A DNA stretch of 64,000 nt from Telopea speciosissima (Eukaryota; Streptophyta; Magnoliopsida; Proteales; Proteaceae), in NCBI RefSeq assembly GCF_018873765.1, contig NC_057924.1, forward strand, positions 16,579,001 to 16,643,000, given 5' to 3'. Shown in pieces: positions 10,756 through 22,377 of this stretch; the first letter of the stretch is position 1; the number at the start of each line of letters is the position of its first letter. A program made the position numbers and the translations under genes. The notes beneath the pieces are model-generated. The model was not told the DNA's origin. It saw only the letters and a program-made list of their open reading frames with translations, and did no database searches.

Positions 10756-11723
10756 TAAGTAACAGAGGACCCACACGCATTTCATTGGTCAATTTCCAAC
10801 TTGAAACAAGTAAAGAGTTTAGTTTATAAGTTTCACAATACTACAAAAATGCTATTTCATACTAATGTAAATTATTCACATCTCTTCGAGAATTTTATAA
10901 TCTCTTTACCTTTCTTCCTCAACAGGATAAAAAACACACATAATAAGGATCCAGATCGGTTTTGGATTGGAATCGGCCTAGATCAGTCCGGATCAACCTC
11001 AGAATCAGCATATTCCATGCATATAGGGTATTTTCATACATGATCGGCCTCAGCCAGAATGAGAAAAATTACAATTGGCCTCATCTAATTTTGATCTGGA
11101 TCGGTCAAGGATACAATTCGATTCTTAAAACCCTACTCAACCTCCTTCCCCAACACCACTTTTTTTGTTTACCATGTCCATACATGTTTTTTTTTTGTCT
11201 CCATTCTCAATAAAAAAGGTGTACCCAATACATGAGACTCTCGACACTGCAGGGTCTAGGGAGGGTCATAATGAATGCAACGTTACCCCTGCTTTTCACA
11301 GAAAGATTGTTTCCAAACTCGAACCATTGACCACTAGGTAACAGCTCTTTGCTAAATAATTAGATAAGCCAACCCCAAGCTCAATGATAAATTTGGGAGA
11401 GACCGATGGATTGTAGGTCTTGAAAGTAATAGGTGTTCTTTCATGGAGTTAATTGAAGCTCATGCCTAAATGAGAACTTGATTCTTGGACAGACTTTACT
11501 TTTACATATTATTACTGTTGAAGGTGACTCGTTCTCTTCATCAACACAAGATTACTATTCATATCATTGAATCTTTACCAAATTAAGAGCCAAATTAGAA
11601 GCAATCACCAGCTAGTAAGGGTTTTGGCTGGTTGTAGCCATGTAATGGGATCAAATCACACCTTCTCATAGGGATGTGCTTTGAATTTTACTTTTTTTTG
11701 GGGGAGGGGTGTGGATTTAAGGG

Positions 11724-11833
11724 TAGCAAGGTTAAATATAATATAGCTTTTCTATTCCAATAAAATTAAGCTATGCAGTAGCAAGGTTATATATATTATA
11801 TCTTTTCTATTTCAATAAAATTAAGATATGCAT
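11724..11833. repeat. 55-bp tandem duplication
   Basis: Two copies of 'tagcaaggtta...ttttctatt.caataaaattaag.tatgca' lie head to tail with a few substitutions. Confidence 0.8.
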
Positions 11834-11888
11834 TGCTTTCATGTTGCTTTCCCAACTCCATTTATATATCCTGTTAGAGAAAATTTCT

Positions 11889-12022
11889 CCGCACTAGGGT
11901 GCAAGATGTGCCCAGACACATGGGGGTGGGCAAAATGACCGCACGCCCCCTTGAATGGTCGAAATGACCGCTCCATCCCGCCCCATTTGTCTGAGCACAG
12001 CCTGCACCCAATTGCACTCTTG
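11889..12022. mobile_element. Foldback MITE-like repeat
   Basis: The left arm gcactagggtgcaagatgtg, cccagacacatgggg pairs with ccccatttgtctgagcacag, cctgcacccaattgcactc. The TGCCCAGACA core is shared with the foldback at 56.1 kb. Confidence 0.6.
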
Positions 12023-12545
12023 TGAAAAGAAAATCATCCCATAATGTAAATAGATAATAGATAGTAAAATTGATGGATTTCTCTCAAATATATTACATAA
12101 AAGCCATGAAAGCAATAGTTACTCAAAATATTACTTTCATCAAGATTTTTTATTTATCTTATTATGTTTTTCTTTCTCTTTTCTATCCATTACTAACATT
12201 CCAAACATTGCCACAGTTCCTGAACTGTTCCATAGGGAGCATTATATCTTGGATATTAACACATAAAAATATAAAGGATTCATCAGTTCAAGGATTACTT
12301 GGATGAAATTCTTGTACATTTCATCTTGAAAGGAACCCAGAAGAACAGGGTATGACAGAGAGTACATTAAAAATGTGATAATTAAGTTTAAAGATGAAAC
12401 AAAGTCAAAATCTGAATTCACAAAGGAACCATCCGAACCTGCATCATTTTGGTACGTTAGAGTTCAGAAACTCCAATCTGCGTTACATAGTCTTATGATC
12501 TAAGAACTGAACTGGATCCATATTGGGCCTCGAAGAGAGGGCTAG

Positions 12546-12605
12546 TCATTTTTTTCCTAGGGAATGTTCCTTGGTCTCAGTGACATTCTCCACTGCTGGC
12601 AATGT
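12546..12605 (-). CDS. Small membrane protein, exon 2
   Basis: 20 codons including TGA (12548-12546), preceded by acceptor TGCAG at 12610-12606. It supplies the polar C-terminal tail. Confidence 0.75.
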   Translation of the reverse strand, partial: TLPAVENVTETKEHSLGKK

Positions 12606-12856
12606 CTGCATCAATTCCATAAAGTTAGAAAATAGTTGTATAAAGGAAACCTTTTCATTATGTATTTGGAACCCAAACAGGGTCGGCAGAAACTTTCCCA
12701 GTGGAGAAGGGGAGAAGAGTGATTTACCAGGTCAGGCTTGAAGATATTGTGCACAACAGAGGCACCTGCTAAAAGTGAAACAACGACCACAACGGATGAC
12801 CATGCTAGCGATGGTGTTCCAATTGGTTGCGTCCCTCCTCCAAACTTTTTGTTCAT
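12546..12856 (-). CDS. Small conserved single-pass membrane protein (62 aa, two exons)
   Basis: Exon 1 (12856-12728) encodes 43 residues: MNKKFGGGTQPIGTPSLAWS, then a hydrophobic run SVVVVVSLLAGASVV (about residues 20-35), then HNIFKPDL. GTAAAT follows at 12727. Exon 2 (12605-12546) starts after TGCAG and encodes TLPAVENVTETKEHSLGKK then TGA. The join is phase 0 and gives the continuous motif IFKPDLTLP, which I recognise as part of a conserved, unnamed plant small-protein family. One membrane span with a short basic N-terminus and a hydrophilic tail is visible; location and function are unknown. An acceptor at 12947-12946 just upstream implies a 5'-UTR intron, so the promoter is further right. 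Confidence 0.75.
12728..12856 (-). CDS. Small membrane protein, exon 1
   Basis: 43 codons including the start and the membrane span, ending CCTGACCTG before GTAAATC. Confidence 0.75.
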
Positions 12857-13326
12857 CCTTCCTCACCTTCCTTCCTCTCCTGGCCAGAGTAAAAGACCCG
12901 GTCCCTTTTACTGATGTATATCACTACCTACTTCAATTCGAACACCTGCAAGAACAATATATCAGGAACCCAGCTTCCTAGGTATCCATGACAACAGTGC
13001 ATTTGTACCTTCCACATTCAACCATAAGATTTTGTGTTTCATATATGTATATGGATCTTCCCTTTAGCTTCATATTACCAAAAGAAACAAATTGATCAGT
13101 TTGACTCCTTGTTTTCCCTTGCTTTGGAACAACTGGATCAGATCAACTATTTTAACTGATTTACTACATTTTAAATTCATTGAACTTTCAAGATAGCAAA
13201 TACAGAAAACTGATTAGAAGAGGAAAATCGGACCTTTTATCCAAGTTCTATCCAATGTAGCTCCTAGTTTTTTTTACAACTTCAAGGTAGTCTGATGAAT
13301 CATTAGACCATAACTTGGATTATATA

Positions 13327-13680
13327 TGTTGAATAAATACTGTAACAAAGCACACTAATAGAAAACCAGAACCGTAAAGATGGAGAAGAAGAGAAGAGAA
13401 CCGTCGAACTTGACAGTCTCCCTCACCTTGCTTATATTTATACTAAACAGATTACAGTAAGAGGGAATTCCTAATCATATTAGGATTCCAAATTACAATA
13501 GGAAATTAGAACTAGAGCTAGGACTAGAACTAAAGACTCCAACTAGTACTAGGAAACTCTAACTAAAAAAATAAACATAAATAGGAGAGACTCATAAGGA
13601 GGAGGGGAATCTCGACAAGAATAATGGAATATTCTAATCGAGATATCCTCTTCTCCCTATGAGCTCGATATACTTCAACA
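13327..13680 (-). repeat. Solo copia-type LTR (354 bp)
   Basis: The ends form a perfect inverted pair, TGTTGAA ... TTCAACA. On the minus strand it has a TATA-like GTATAAATATAAGC followed by a leader. No internal domain lies on either side, so it is probably a solo LTR. The flanking 5-mers (ATATA/AATAT) do not match exactly. Confidence 0.6.
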
Positions 13681-14851
13681 AATATTATTAGAGGAAATAT
13701 CAGTGTCTATAAATTTTAATTTAACAAAAACAATGACTCCCTTAAGATAATTGCATCTTATTGCTTTAAATTTTAATGGATGGGTTACCAAAATATTTAA
13801 AATTCGAAAATGGTATGCAGGAATACTTGTGGTTTTTATTTTTCCATTTCTTCAGGAGATATTAGACTGTATTTTAAATGGATATGGATGATTATGTGTG
13901 GTTTTGCAATCCAAATTGAATCTCTGCCACAAATTTGTACAGCTCTATGAACCTTTTTGGGAATTGGTGTCAAATCTAAATAATAGAAATAACTATAATG
14001 CAAGAACTAGCACCATTGCTGAGGTAATTGGCTCCCTCACTGGAAAAAGCAACATGGAGAATCAAACAAAATTAAGAGGAGGGAGGGGAAGTAGTACTCA
14101 TAGTTGTCAAGGCGGTTGAGGGGTGCCTAAGCGTTTAGGCGACCAAGGTGCTCCGGTGTTATTTATATTTCTCCTCTTTTCTAACATTATTTAGCATGTT
14201 ATTTTATATACTTTATATCCTCAAAAATCAACATTAAGCCACATCAAGTCATCAAAAATCAATAGTAAGCCACATCAACTCCTCAAAAATCAACATAGAA
14301 CTAAAAGACATAGAACTGAAGAAGCAAACTATTGGAAGATTGAAATAATCACAACATACATTTGGTTATTACTGTTCTTGGAATTGGACATTGTCTTGGT
14401 ATACCTAGTATCACATTTGGTTTATACTGTTCATAGAAATATGATCTTATCTATAAGTAATTAAATTGCTCTTGATTTAGAGAAATATTATGGTTCTCTA
14501 AGAAGTTTGACTGGTCAAATGATTTTATTTTTACATGAGACTTTTTGTATTAGGTAAAGCACAAGACCAGCTTTCTAACAAATCCAATATTGCTTAAATC
14601 TGATTTATATTGAAAGAGTTATGTTCCGGCCAAAGCTTGTTTGGTGTGCGCAAATGCTGGCAAAATCGCTCAGAATGAAATTTTTTTTTTTAGATATAAA
14701 AAAAACAAATGAATATTTAGTGCTGTTTTGGTTTTTAGCAATATTTACCATATTAAGATTTATGAAATTTTTAGATTTGAGAAAAACCCTAGCATTAGAA
14801 AATTGAATTTTCCACCTACCATCGAAAATTCAAAATTTTTTTTCTTGAACT

Positions 14852-14971
14852 GGGGGTTGACTTTTTATCATTTTGGAATTTGATTTTTTATCTATTTTTT
14901 TATTCAAATAGGGGGGTTGACTTTTTATCATTTTGGAATTTGATTTTTTAACCTTTTTTTTAATTCAAATA
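14852..14971. repeat. Two 60-bp tandem units
   Basis: 'gggttgactttttatcattt tggaatttgattttttaNC' and the following T-rich and TTCAAATAGGGG segments repeat with a period of exactly 60 bp inside the hAT-like element. Confidence 0.85.
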
Positions 14972-15105
14972 GGGGGTATTTGCTTATGGGAAAAGCTGTT
15001 TGTAACCAAGGTGGTTACAACAAGTTATTGTAACCAGTTTTTATTTTCTTTTTTTGCCCTTACCTATATTTCCCTCATTTTTTTTGTGAGGACTATTTTG
15101 TACTT

Positions 15106-15303
15106 TTACACTCCTCCCTCTCCCCTCCGAAACACCTTCATTTTCTCGACTTCTGGACTAAAACCCACGGAATGAAGATCTGTACCATCACCATTGACAT
15201 AGGCAGACCCATAAAGGAATGCATCGGAGTAGATAGTATTGATCCTACATTTCCTACAAAAGGGCACCCAAGAACTTGCAAAGGAAGCTGCCTCATGAGT
15301 CAT
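15106..15303 (-). pseudogene. Coding-like fragment inside the hAT-like element
   Basis: A 65-codon open frame includes SWVPFCRKCRINTIYSDAFL and YGSAYVNGDGTDLHSVGFSP. Its composition looks like real protein, with two Cys spaced CRKC. I do not recognise the family. No start, splice sites or promoter can be assigned with confidence. It may be a captured piece of a host gene or a chance frame. Confidence 0.25.
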
Positions 15304-16739
15304 GAAGGGCGTACAAAGTAAGGGGAGAACCTACATCATCAGTAGCTAAACAGAGAGCTTCTCCGACGGATAATCGAACTTCTCCCTTCCCCTGCAGCTC
15401 TACGCCCCTGGTCCCACCCTCCCCCTGTAATTCGCCATCCCTCCTTTCCTTACAACGAATACGCACCCCGACCCGCCCTTGCTTTACCCATCGAAGACGT
15501 CTCCGGTTGTATTTGAGAGTAGAGGGGTTCACCTTTGGTCATCTAATTGCATGTCGCCATTAACATGTATGTGTTTGTCAGATCTGGAATTTGAAAATTG
15601 CACTGCTGCAATTCAAAGAGAATTATTAGGCAATTAATGGTTTTTCAACATTTATTCAATCAAATAAAAGTGATGATAGAAACTTAAAAACTGAATATCC
15701 TTTAGAATCATAGTGCCTCCTGCAGGCTTTTGTCTTCAATCCAATATTCCAATTCAAAAGACAGGAATATCAAAAACACCGTTAGTAATCGACCCAAAAA
15801 ATCGAACGAAGAATTCCATTTCACTGTGAGAGAGGGATGGAGAATCTGGCTGTATAAATTGAGGGTTTAATATCATCAAAAGACAACAATGAAAAAGATC
15901 CCATCCCATTCAAGCCTTCCCCCATCATTTCAAGAAAGAAACACCATAAAAAATCGAACCAAAAAATTGAAAGAAGAAATCCATTTCACTGAGTGTGTGT
16001 GAGAGAGATAGTTGTGGCTGCTCCAGCTCTTGGAGAAACGGCTACGGGGAAGATCGGCTAAGGTGACTTCCGCCCCAGCCCTCACCCCCATCCCACCTCC
16101 GTCCTCCACCACTACTTTCCCTTTCCTCCGCTCCTATCCTTCTGTAACTGCACACTAATGTAGTCCTAGATAGACAAGGGTCTACTAGGAGCCAAATAAC
16201 CAGGACCTGTTGGCCAATTGGACAGATTTAATGGTTTAGGTCAAATTCTAGGGTTAAGGATAGGGTAATGGGGTTAGATTTTATTTGGTAAAGCTAGGCA
16301 AGTTTATAGGAAGCTAATAGTGTAGATTTAATGAGGCTTGAATGGAAATTCAAAATTTAGGAAATTAGGGTTTTGAGTTTTGGTTTTGGGGAAGATGAGT
16401 GTGGTGAGTTTTAGGGTTTAGAGTTGGATTTCAGGGACGGGCTTTTGGTCAAGTGTTAGGTACAGTAGTAGGTTGGTTCGCTGTAGTTTAGAGGGATTTG
16501 GATGGCTGGATAGGTCTAGACAGGTTTTAGAGGTTTGGGTTTTAAGGAGGGATGAGGGGAATTAGGGTTGCAATGATGGGAGTGGTCAGAAGGAGGTTTA
16601 ATGCTGAAATAATAAAATATTTGAAAAACTAAATCTTCAATGGCAGCAGTTTTGAAGACAGAATTGAGGTTCTCCCGATCTACAAGATGCAAGGAGATGA
16701 GAAGAAGATCCTTCCAGTCTACAAGACGCAAGGAATCGA

Positions 16740-17235
16740 TTGGAGATCCACCAATCCCTTCATCTTGATATTACTCACAAGGCACACTCTCAAAGGAGCA
16801 AAACAGCAGCAACAATGGCAGCAAGCAACACAAAGGTTAGTTTTTTTTTAAATCTGAATTGTGGGGGAGCCTCCCACGATTTTTTTAATATATACTATGG
16901 CCATAGGCCTAAAACGTATTCACCCCAGGAATTTGAATCCTAGGCTGAATCCTAATTACAATCTAAAAAGCTCTCCCTCTAAAATTCATGGAGGGATGGA
17001 ATTAAAACACTTAAAAAGAAAGATTCCCTAACTACCAATAGGAAATAAGAACCTAACAACCAATAGGATTAATTCACTTAAATTGAACCATTGTCTGAAC
17101 CGGTTCAATTTAAGTTAACAATTAAACTAAAAAAAAAACTATGGGAGATAACTAAAGCTGAAATAAACTAAGTATGGAAATAACTAAGGCTCCAACTACT
17201 AGGCCCTAATCTTAGGGCTGCTTTTTCTTGTGGAT
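16740..17235 (-). repeat. Diverged LTR fragment related to the gypsy LTRs at 28.1/30.95 kb
   Basis: On the minus strand it shares blocks with those LTRs in the same order: GGAGCCTTAG, TTTCCATACTTAGTTTATTT, GGTTCAATTTAAGTGAA, TCCTATTGGT, TCGTGGGAGGCTCCC, and GCTCCTTTGAGNGTG. It is much more diverged than the two intact LTRs are from each other, so it is an older insertion. Confidence 0.65.
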
Positions 17236-17583
17236 GCTTGGATCTGCATCACACACCCTCCTCCACCCCTGCTCCCCAACAACCGAACTGTTCTCTCTCC
17301 CTCTTTTCCATTGCAAAATTACATCATTAGGTTTTTCACTATACTGCCACGTCATTTTATGGAGGACAAAGAAGTCTGGTTACAAACTAACTCACCCTTT
17401 GCTTATTTATGAATAATATCTTAAGTAAAGGAAATCATTTACTTAAATGACATTTGGCATAAATAAGGGCCAAACCTGGTTCGATACCACTGAGACGACA
17501 GTCGCCTAGAGCCCAAAAATTCCGCCTAGACGCCTAGGCAACACCTTGACAACTATGGTAGTACTAATTATGTTCCACAAAAG

Positions 17584-17929
17584 TGATAAAGACTACTCAC
17601 GATAGAGGGAGTGTCCCTATCGTGGTGTAGTTGTGAGTCCTTAGTTTACTTTCTATTTTAGTCTTAGAGTTGTATTTAGATATCATCTCAGATTCCTATT
17701 ACAAATAGGAGTCTAGAGTTATGTAATCTGATGAGTATAAATAAAGACATTGTGGAGGGGGGGGGGGGGAGGTTAGGTAATCTGATGAGTATAAATAAAG
17801 GCATTATGGGGGGGGGGGGACTGCTAGTATTGACTATTGTTCGTTCTCTAGTCAGTCCCCCTTTCCATTCTCTCCCTCAGCTCTCTTCTTCTTCACCAGT
17901 TCTGGTTCTCAAGTTCTTAAATTGTTACA
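17584..17929 (+). repeat. 5' LTR of the short LTR element
   Basis: 346 bp, TG...CA. It contains a tandem duplication of 'aatctgatgagtataaataa' plus a G run (about 17726-17830), so its TATA-like box is present twice. The 3' LTR has one copy. Confidence 0.75.
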
Positions 17930-18409
17930 TGGTAATAGAGCGATGAAGAAGAAGAAGAAGAAGAAAAAAAATTATATAAAGCCCCAGTTGAAGAAGATAT
18001 AGGATTTTTGCTATTTCGATGGTACATAACTGTCTCTGTTTCTGCTGTGATATATTGCTGCTACCGCTGCCTGATTGTGTCAAGGTTGAAGACAACCTTC
18101 TCTTTCACGATATGATCGATATCTACTTCGAATTGCTGAATCGAAGACTGCTGCTGATACTCCTATGGAGTTCTTTTCCCATCAATTGCTGCTACCAACT
18201 ATTTGCTGATCGAAGACGACTCTAGTACACATTGTTTTCCACCTCCGGTTTTCAGCTGGAGGTAGAAGACGACTCTCACTCGAGAAGTCAGGCAATGTTT
18301 ATTGTGAAGGCTGAAATCAAAGATCATTGATATTATTTTCCACCTCTGATTTGCTGCTCATGGTTATCGATTGCTGAGTTGATTGCGGCTGGTATTTGCC
18401 CCTTCTTCT

Positions 18410-19080
18410 TCCATAAAACCCTTGGTAATCCACTTCTCCCTTGGTTACCGCCTGTCCCTGGTTTGTCGTAATTCGCAAGTCGATGGGTAACATCTTTGTT
18501 GTGTTCTTTGTTATTTTCTTATTTAATTCTATATTTACCCTTCTCTATTCCATTAAGAGTCGCTTTCGCAAGTCCCCTACCTGTTGGTTGCGTGGCTGTC
18601 TTACACTCGTACCCATAGTTAGTAAATCCACGTGGATCCAAACGTTTAATTCAAAAAGTCACGTTTTCCCGTATAAGTCGTCGGAGTCGGATTTATACAC
18701 GGCTTTTATGGTTTGAAGTATTATACATGTATAAAATGCGCGTATAATATGTATTAAAACATTTAGGTAAAAAAAAACGAAATTAAACCCAAAATGAAAT
18801 AACCCCAAATCCCGATTCCCATTTCCCGACCCTTGCCTTCTGCCCTAATCCCTTCGAATGAGAGAAAACCCCAAATCCATCATTCCATCCCTTCTTCCTT
18901 TCATCTGAGTGGCCGAAAAAAACCAAATCCACCCCTTCTTCTTTCATTCTGCTCCGTCTTCATTCCCGGCGGTCAGCGATTCAAGACCCCTTGCTCGGCG
19001 GGAGGGCGAATGCAGTGGCGGGAGGGCGATTGCACGGCGGTGAGGGCGATTCAATGCCTCTTTGAGAAAATGACTACTTA
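18410..19080. other. Unexplained interior of the short LTR element
   Basis: An AT/GC-mixed stretch with alternating short plus-strand frames and 'gtataatatgtattaaaac', followed by C-rich 'ccccaaatccc' text that looks like a 5' UTR. It could be acquired host sequence. No protein family is recognised. Confidence 0.25.
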
Positions 19081-19393
19081 CTTCTACCAGCCTTCTTTCA
19101 GAAGTGCCTTTGATATTGTTGTTGCTGATATGATATTGTGGATTGCGGTTAGTGTTAACTACCGCCTATTTTCTCGTTGCTGATTGGATTCGACATGAAG
19201 ATTATTATCTACTGAAACTGTTGATGGTTGATGTGCTTGAGTTGATACTGCTACCTGAAAGAAGTTCTCCTTGTGCTCACTGGTGTCTACCACTAGTATT
19301 ATGCTCAAGACTGGTGTTGCTCTTAATATTCTGTTGTTGTTGTTCCAAGCTGGAGCTTTTTGATATAGATATATACTCCAGTTTGAGGGGGAG

Positions 19394-19685
19394 TGCTAAA
19401 GACTACTCACAATAGGGGGGAGTGTCCCTATCATGATGCAATTGTGAGTCCTTAGTTTAGTTTCTATTTTAGTCCCAGAGATGTATTTAGACTTCATCAC
19501 AGATTCCTATTACAAATAGGAGTCTAGAGTTATGTAATCTGATGACTATAAATAAAGACATTGGGGGTGGGGGACGGACTGCTAGTATAGACTATTGTTC
19601 TCTAGTCAGTTCCCCTTTCCATTCTCTCCCTCAGCTCTCTTCTTCTTCACTGGTTCTGGTTCTGAAGTTCTTAAATTGTTAAACA
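19394..19685 (+). repeat. 3' LTR of the short LTR element
   Basis: 292 bp, collinear with the 5' LTR apart from the duplication and small indels. The polypurine tract lies at 19383-19393. Confidence 0.75.
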
Positions 19686-21190
19686 CAGAAGAAATAGGAT
19701 TAAATAAAAGTAAAATCTGAATATGTTATTGACGAACAAGCATGAGCTTGCAAACCTGCAATAATCTCGCAACTGGATGTAACAAGCAAACCAAAATTTC
19801 ACTCACTAGAGCCATAGAGTAAAAACTAGGCAATCAACTGCTTTATGCGTTATCTACATGCTTAAAAGATTGGAATATTGTAATATATTGTCATTAAACT
19901 ATCAAATTGAAATCTGATTGGGTATAAGAACTTTAATTGAAAGAAAAAAAGCCTAACTAATAATAAAACAAGCAGTAGCAGATATTATGAAAGTTTTTAG
20001 TTGTGATTAGCTCACCCAAAGGAGGTGGGAAGGAAGAAGAAGAGCGTATTAAAGCACAAGAAACTAGCAGCAGCAATAGAAATAAAAGATAAAGACCTGA
20101 AAAGGTTAACGACATTGTTATAGATAACCAGAAAATTTACCCAAGTCTTACTAATCCTTCAAAATGAAAAGACCACCACCAACTCCAAATGCCTCAGTTA
20201 TATGTATAGACTTTCTACCACTCAATTCCTACTCTTGGAAGAGAACAACTGCACCCAATTGTGGCTAAATCCCATCAATTACTCAAATTACAAAAAGGCA
20301 TACACGAGCCAAACACTGACATTTCAATGTTTGTGTTGTGCAGCAGAAGCATAAAGATAATTTATTTATAAAATATTATGTAAACTAATACCAAAACACA
20401 AACCTATATTGGAGACATAATTCTGAGTTCTGACAGACTTTTAACATGTGTGAGACAATTTAGAGAATGCAACTTATATGATTTTTGTACTTGATTTACT
20501 CCCTATGATGTCATTTTGCCCTCTATATCCTCTTAATACCACTCCGTATGATAGAATGAAGTGCACAAGCCAAAATATTACGCAGTCACAAATTTACCAA
20601 TTGAAGAAAAGCAGAAACGGTAATGATAGAACCAGACAAACAAAATCATACTTGCAGGAAGGGGAAAAAAAGGAGTGAGAGCAGAGTCTAGATGGCTCAG
20701 AGCAATCAAACTGAATTGAGAGAAATTAATAGAAGAAAAAATGCTTCTTCTCATTATGTACAACAAGAAGTTGACAAACACATTCAAACTCTCTTGAGCA
20801 TTTCATCGAACACCACTGGTTCCAAATTTCCAGAACAAGGAAGAGAGAGAGAATACGTGAATACGGCTTAAATTGGATTGAGGAGATTCCTAATCCAACT
20901 CCCATTATTATACAAGTCTAGTCATTTGAAAAAAAAATTCTTGTCCAAATCAAATCTAATAATCCCCATGCCATGTCAATTTAAGAATGTAAATATAAAA
21001 ATAAAATTGAGCCTGGAGGTGGACAAAGAGAGAGAGCTTGAGTGTGAGGCAGAGATTGAGATTGAAAGAGAGCTCAGAGTGCATACCTAACCCAAGGGCA
21101 TTTCTTCTTGGGTGTGAATGGAGACCTGAGCTAGGCTTCAACTTGCCTTGGCTCCGTTGCTTCAACCAAGTCGTCTCTCACTGCGATGGT
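19686..21190. other. Intergenic stretch without recognised features
   Basis: AT-rich DNA with only short frames on both strands. No RNA gene, repeat end or coding exon could be supported. Confidence 0.6.
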
Positions 21191-21379
21191 GTAATAATTG
21201 GGATTCAGATCGTCTACGGCCAAAGTCTTGGCAGCCATCGCGCTGCCACGCCCATGGGAGCGACACATGGAGATATTACCATCTAACGGTTAAGTTACAA
21301 AAAATTCAAATTTCATGAAAGTGACTGGGTTATCTCCACAACCAACCCGACCGGTCCGAGCTGACCAAAATCGACCGAA

Positions 21380-21961
21380 CTGAAATGGTTTCAAAAAACC
21401 CTAAGTTGGACAATGCGATGAGAAGAGGAACCAAAGGTCGTCTTCTTCCTCTCCTCATTGTGCCTCTCACTGAACCAAAATGCTTTTCGGTCACTCTTCA
21501 CCTTATCTCCGACCTGAAACACCACCAAGGTCGTCTTCTTCCTCTTCCACCTTGCCTCTCACTGATTCAAAATCGTCTTTTTCCTCTTCCCCAGTCATGA
21601 AAGGGCTTTGCATTTACTTATTTTTCACCAAAATCATCTTCTTCCTTGATTGTGAAACATGTCACCTATGTTCAGGCCTTCAGGGCAGAGGAAACATTAT
21701 TGTTGACCCTGATGAATGGGTACATCGTCTTCTCTTTCTTTTCTGCAATGATTTCTTCTGGGTTTTACTTCAATATTTTTCCTCATTTTGAAGGTATCCA
21801 TTTCAAGTTTCTAATCAAATTCATGCTTACTACTTCTTAGATTCTTCTTGTAGAATGAAGTTTTTTCTTCTCTCAATTGGGGTTTTGGAGTAATGGTGTT
21901 TAAGGATTAAATCACAAAGTTCTATTAATATGTTTCTGTTTCAGGATTTTGATCCATTCTC
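21380..21961 (+). other. MULE interior, possible captured gene piece (left half)
   Basis: Between the left TIR and the nested gypsy lie several overlapping short frames and a pyrimidine-rich TTTCTGTTTCAG (ending about 21943) that looks like a splice acceptor. The following GATTTTGATCCATTCTC continues at 25837 beyond the nested element. This resembles Pack-MULE cargo, but no family is recognised. Confidence 0.3.
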
Positions 21962-22377
21962 TGATACGTGTTCGATTGGGATAGAGGAAGAGGGAAGTCA
22001 GAGACAGAGGAAGAAGACGAAGAAGAAGGGAAGGAGGAGAAGAAGAAGATGAAAACGGAGAAAGAAGAAGAGAGATTTGAGATAATACTTTTCTATTCTT
22101 CCACTCTGTGGGAAATTACATTATATAGTCCTATTCAGAATTCTCCAAACTTCCTTAGCCTATCATTAATAACCTAATGTGGGCCCTCTATCTATTTATG
22201 CTTTACAGGTTGATGTGCTTGTTCTAACGGGTTGGTGGGATCACATAGTCACGCAAGGCTGCAGGTAGCTTGGTTCTCCTGCTAGAGTGACGTGTGGCTT
22301 CCACAGGTGTTGTAATGGTCGTAATATCCCTTGCCACGTTATCTGCTGATGTGTTCCCCTTTATATTATCTATAACA
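21962..22377 (-). repeat. Gypsy 3' LTR (416 bp)
   Basis: Copy of the 25429-25836 LTR. The pol frame reads on into it from the polypurine-rich GGAAGGGAATGG just upstream. Confidence 0.85.

Larger units (their letters stand above)
14091..17565. mobile_element. 3.46-kb hAT-like non-autonomous element with perfect 8-bp duplication
   Basis: Element 14099-17557 has termini CATAGTTGTCAAGG and CCTTGACAACTATG, a 14-bp perfect inverted repeat. Inside each end are GCCTAGGCG-like subterminal repeats. GTAGTACT lies on both sides (14091-14098 and 17558-17565). An 8-bp duplication is the hAT size. No transposase frame was found. The interior holds a 60-bp tandem repeat, a coding-like fragment and an LTR piece (separate entries). 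Confidence 0.8.
17584..19685 (+). mobile_element. Short non-autonomous LTR retrotransposon (no gag-pol)
   Basis: Direct repeats 17584-17929 and 19394-19685 start TG[A/C]TAAAGACTACTCAC. The left one is followed by TGGTAATAGAGC, a variant Met primer-binding site. The right one is preceded by a polypurine tract TTGAGGGGGAG. The ~1.46-kb interior encodes no retroviral domain. This fits a TRIM/LARD-like parasite of a copia element. The 5-bp flanks do not match clearly. Confidence 0.75.

Noticed and set aside
10960..11110. GATCGG-rich stretch that looked like a MITE
   Set aside because: Partial similarity to sequences near 26750 and 35600, but no defined inverted ends or target duplication.
15293..15532. 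79-codon minus-strand frame upstream of the coding-like fragment
   Set aside because: Arg/Gly-rich, several alternative frames equally open, no family signal; mentioned only as context for the fragment at 15106-15303.
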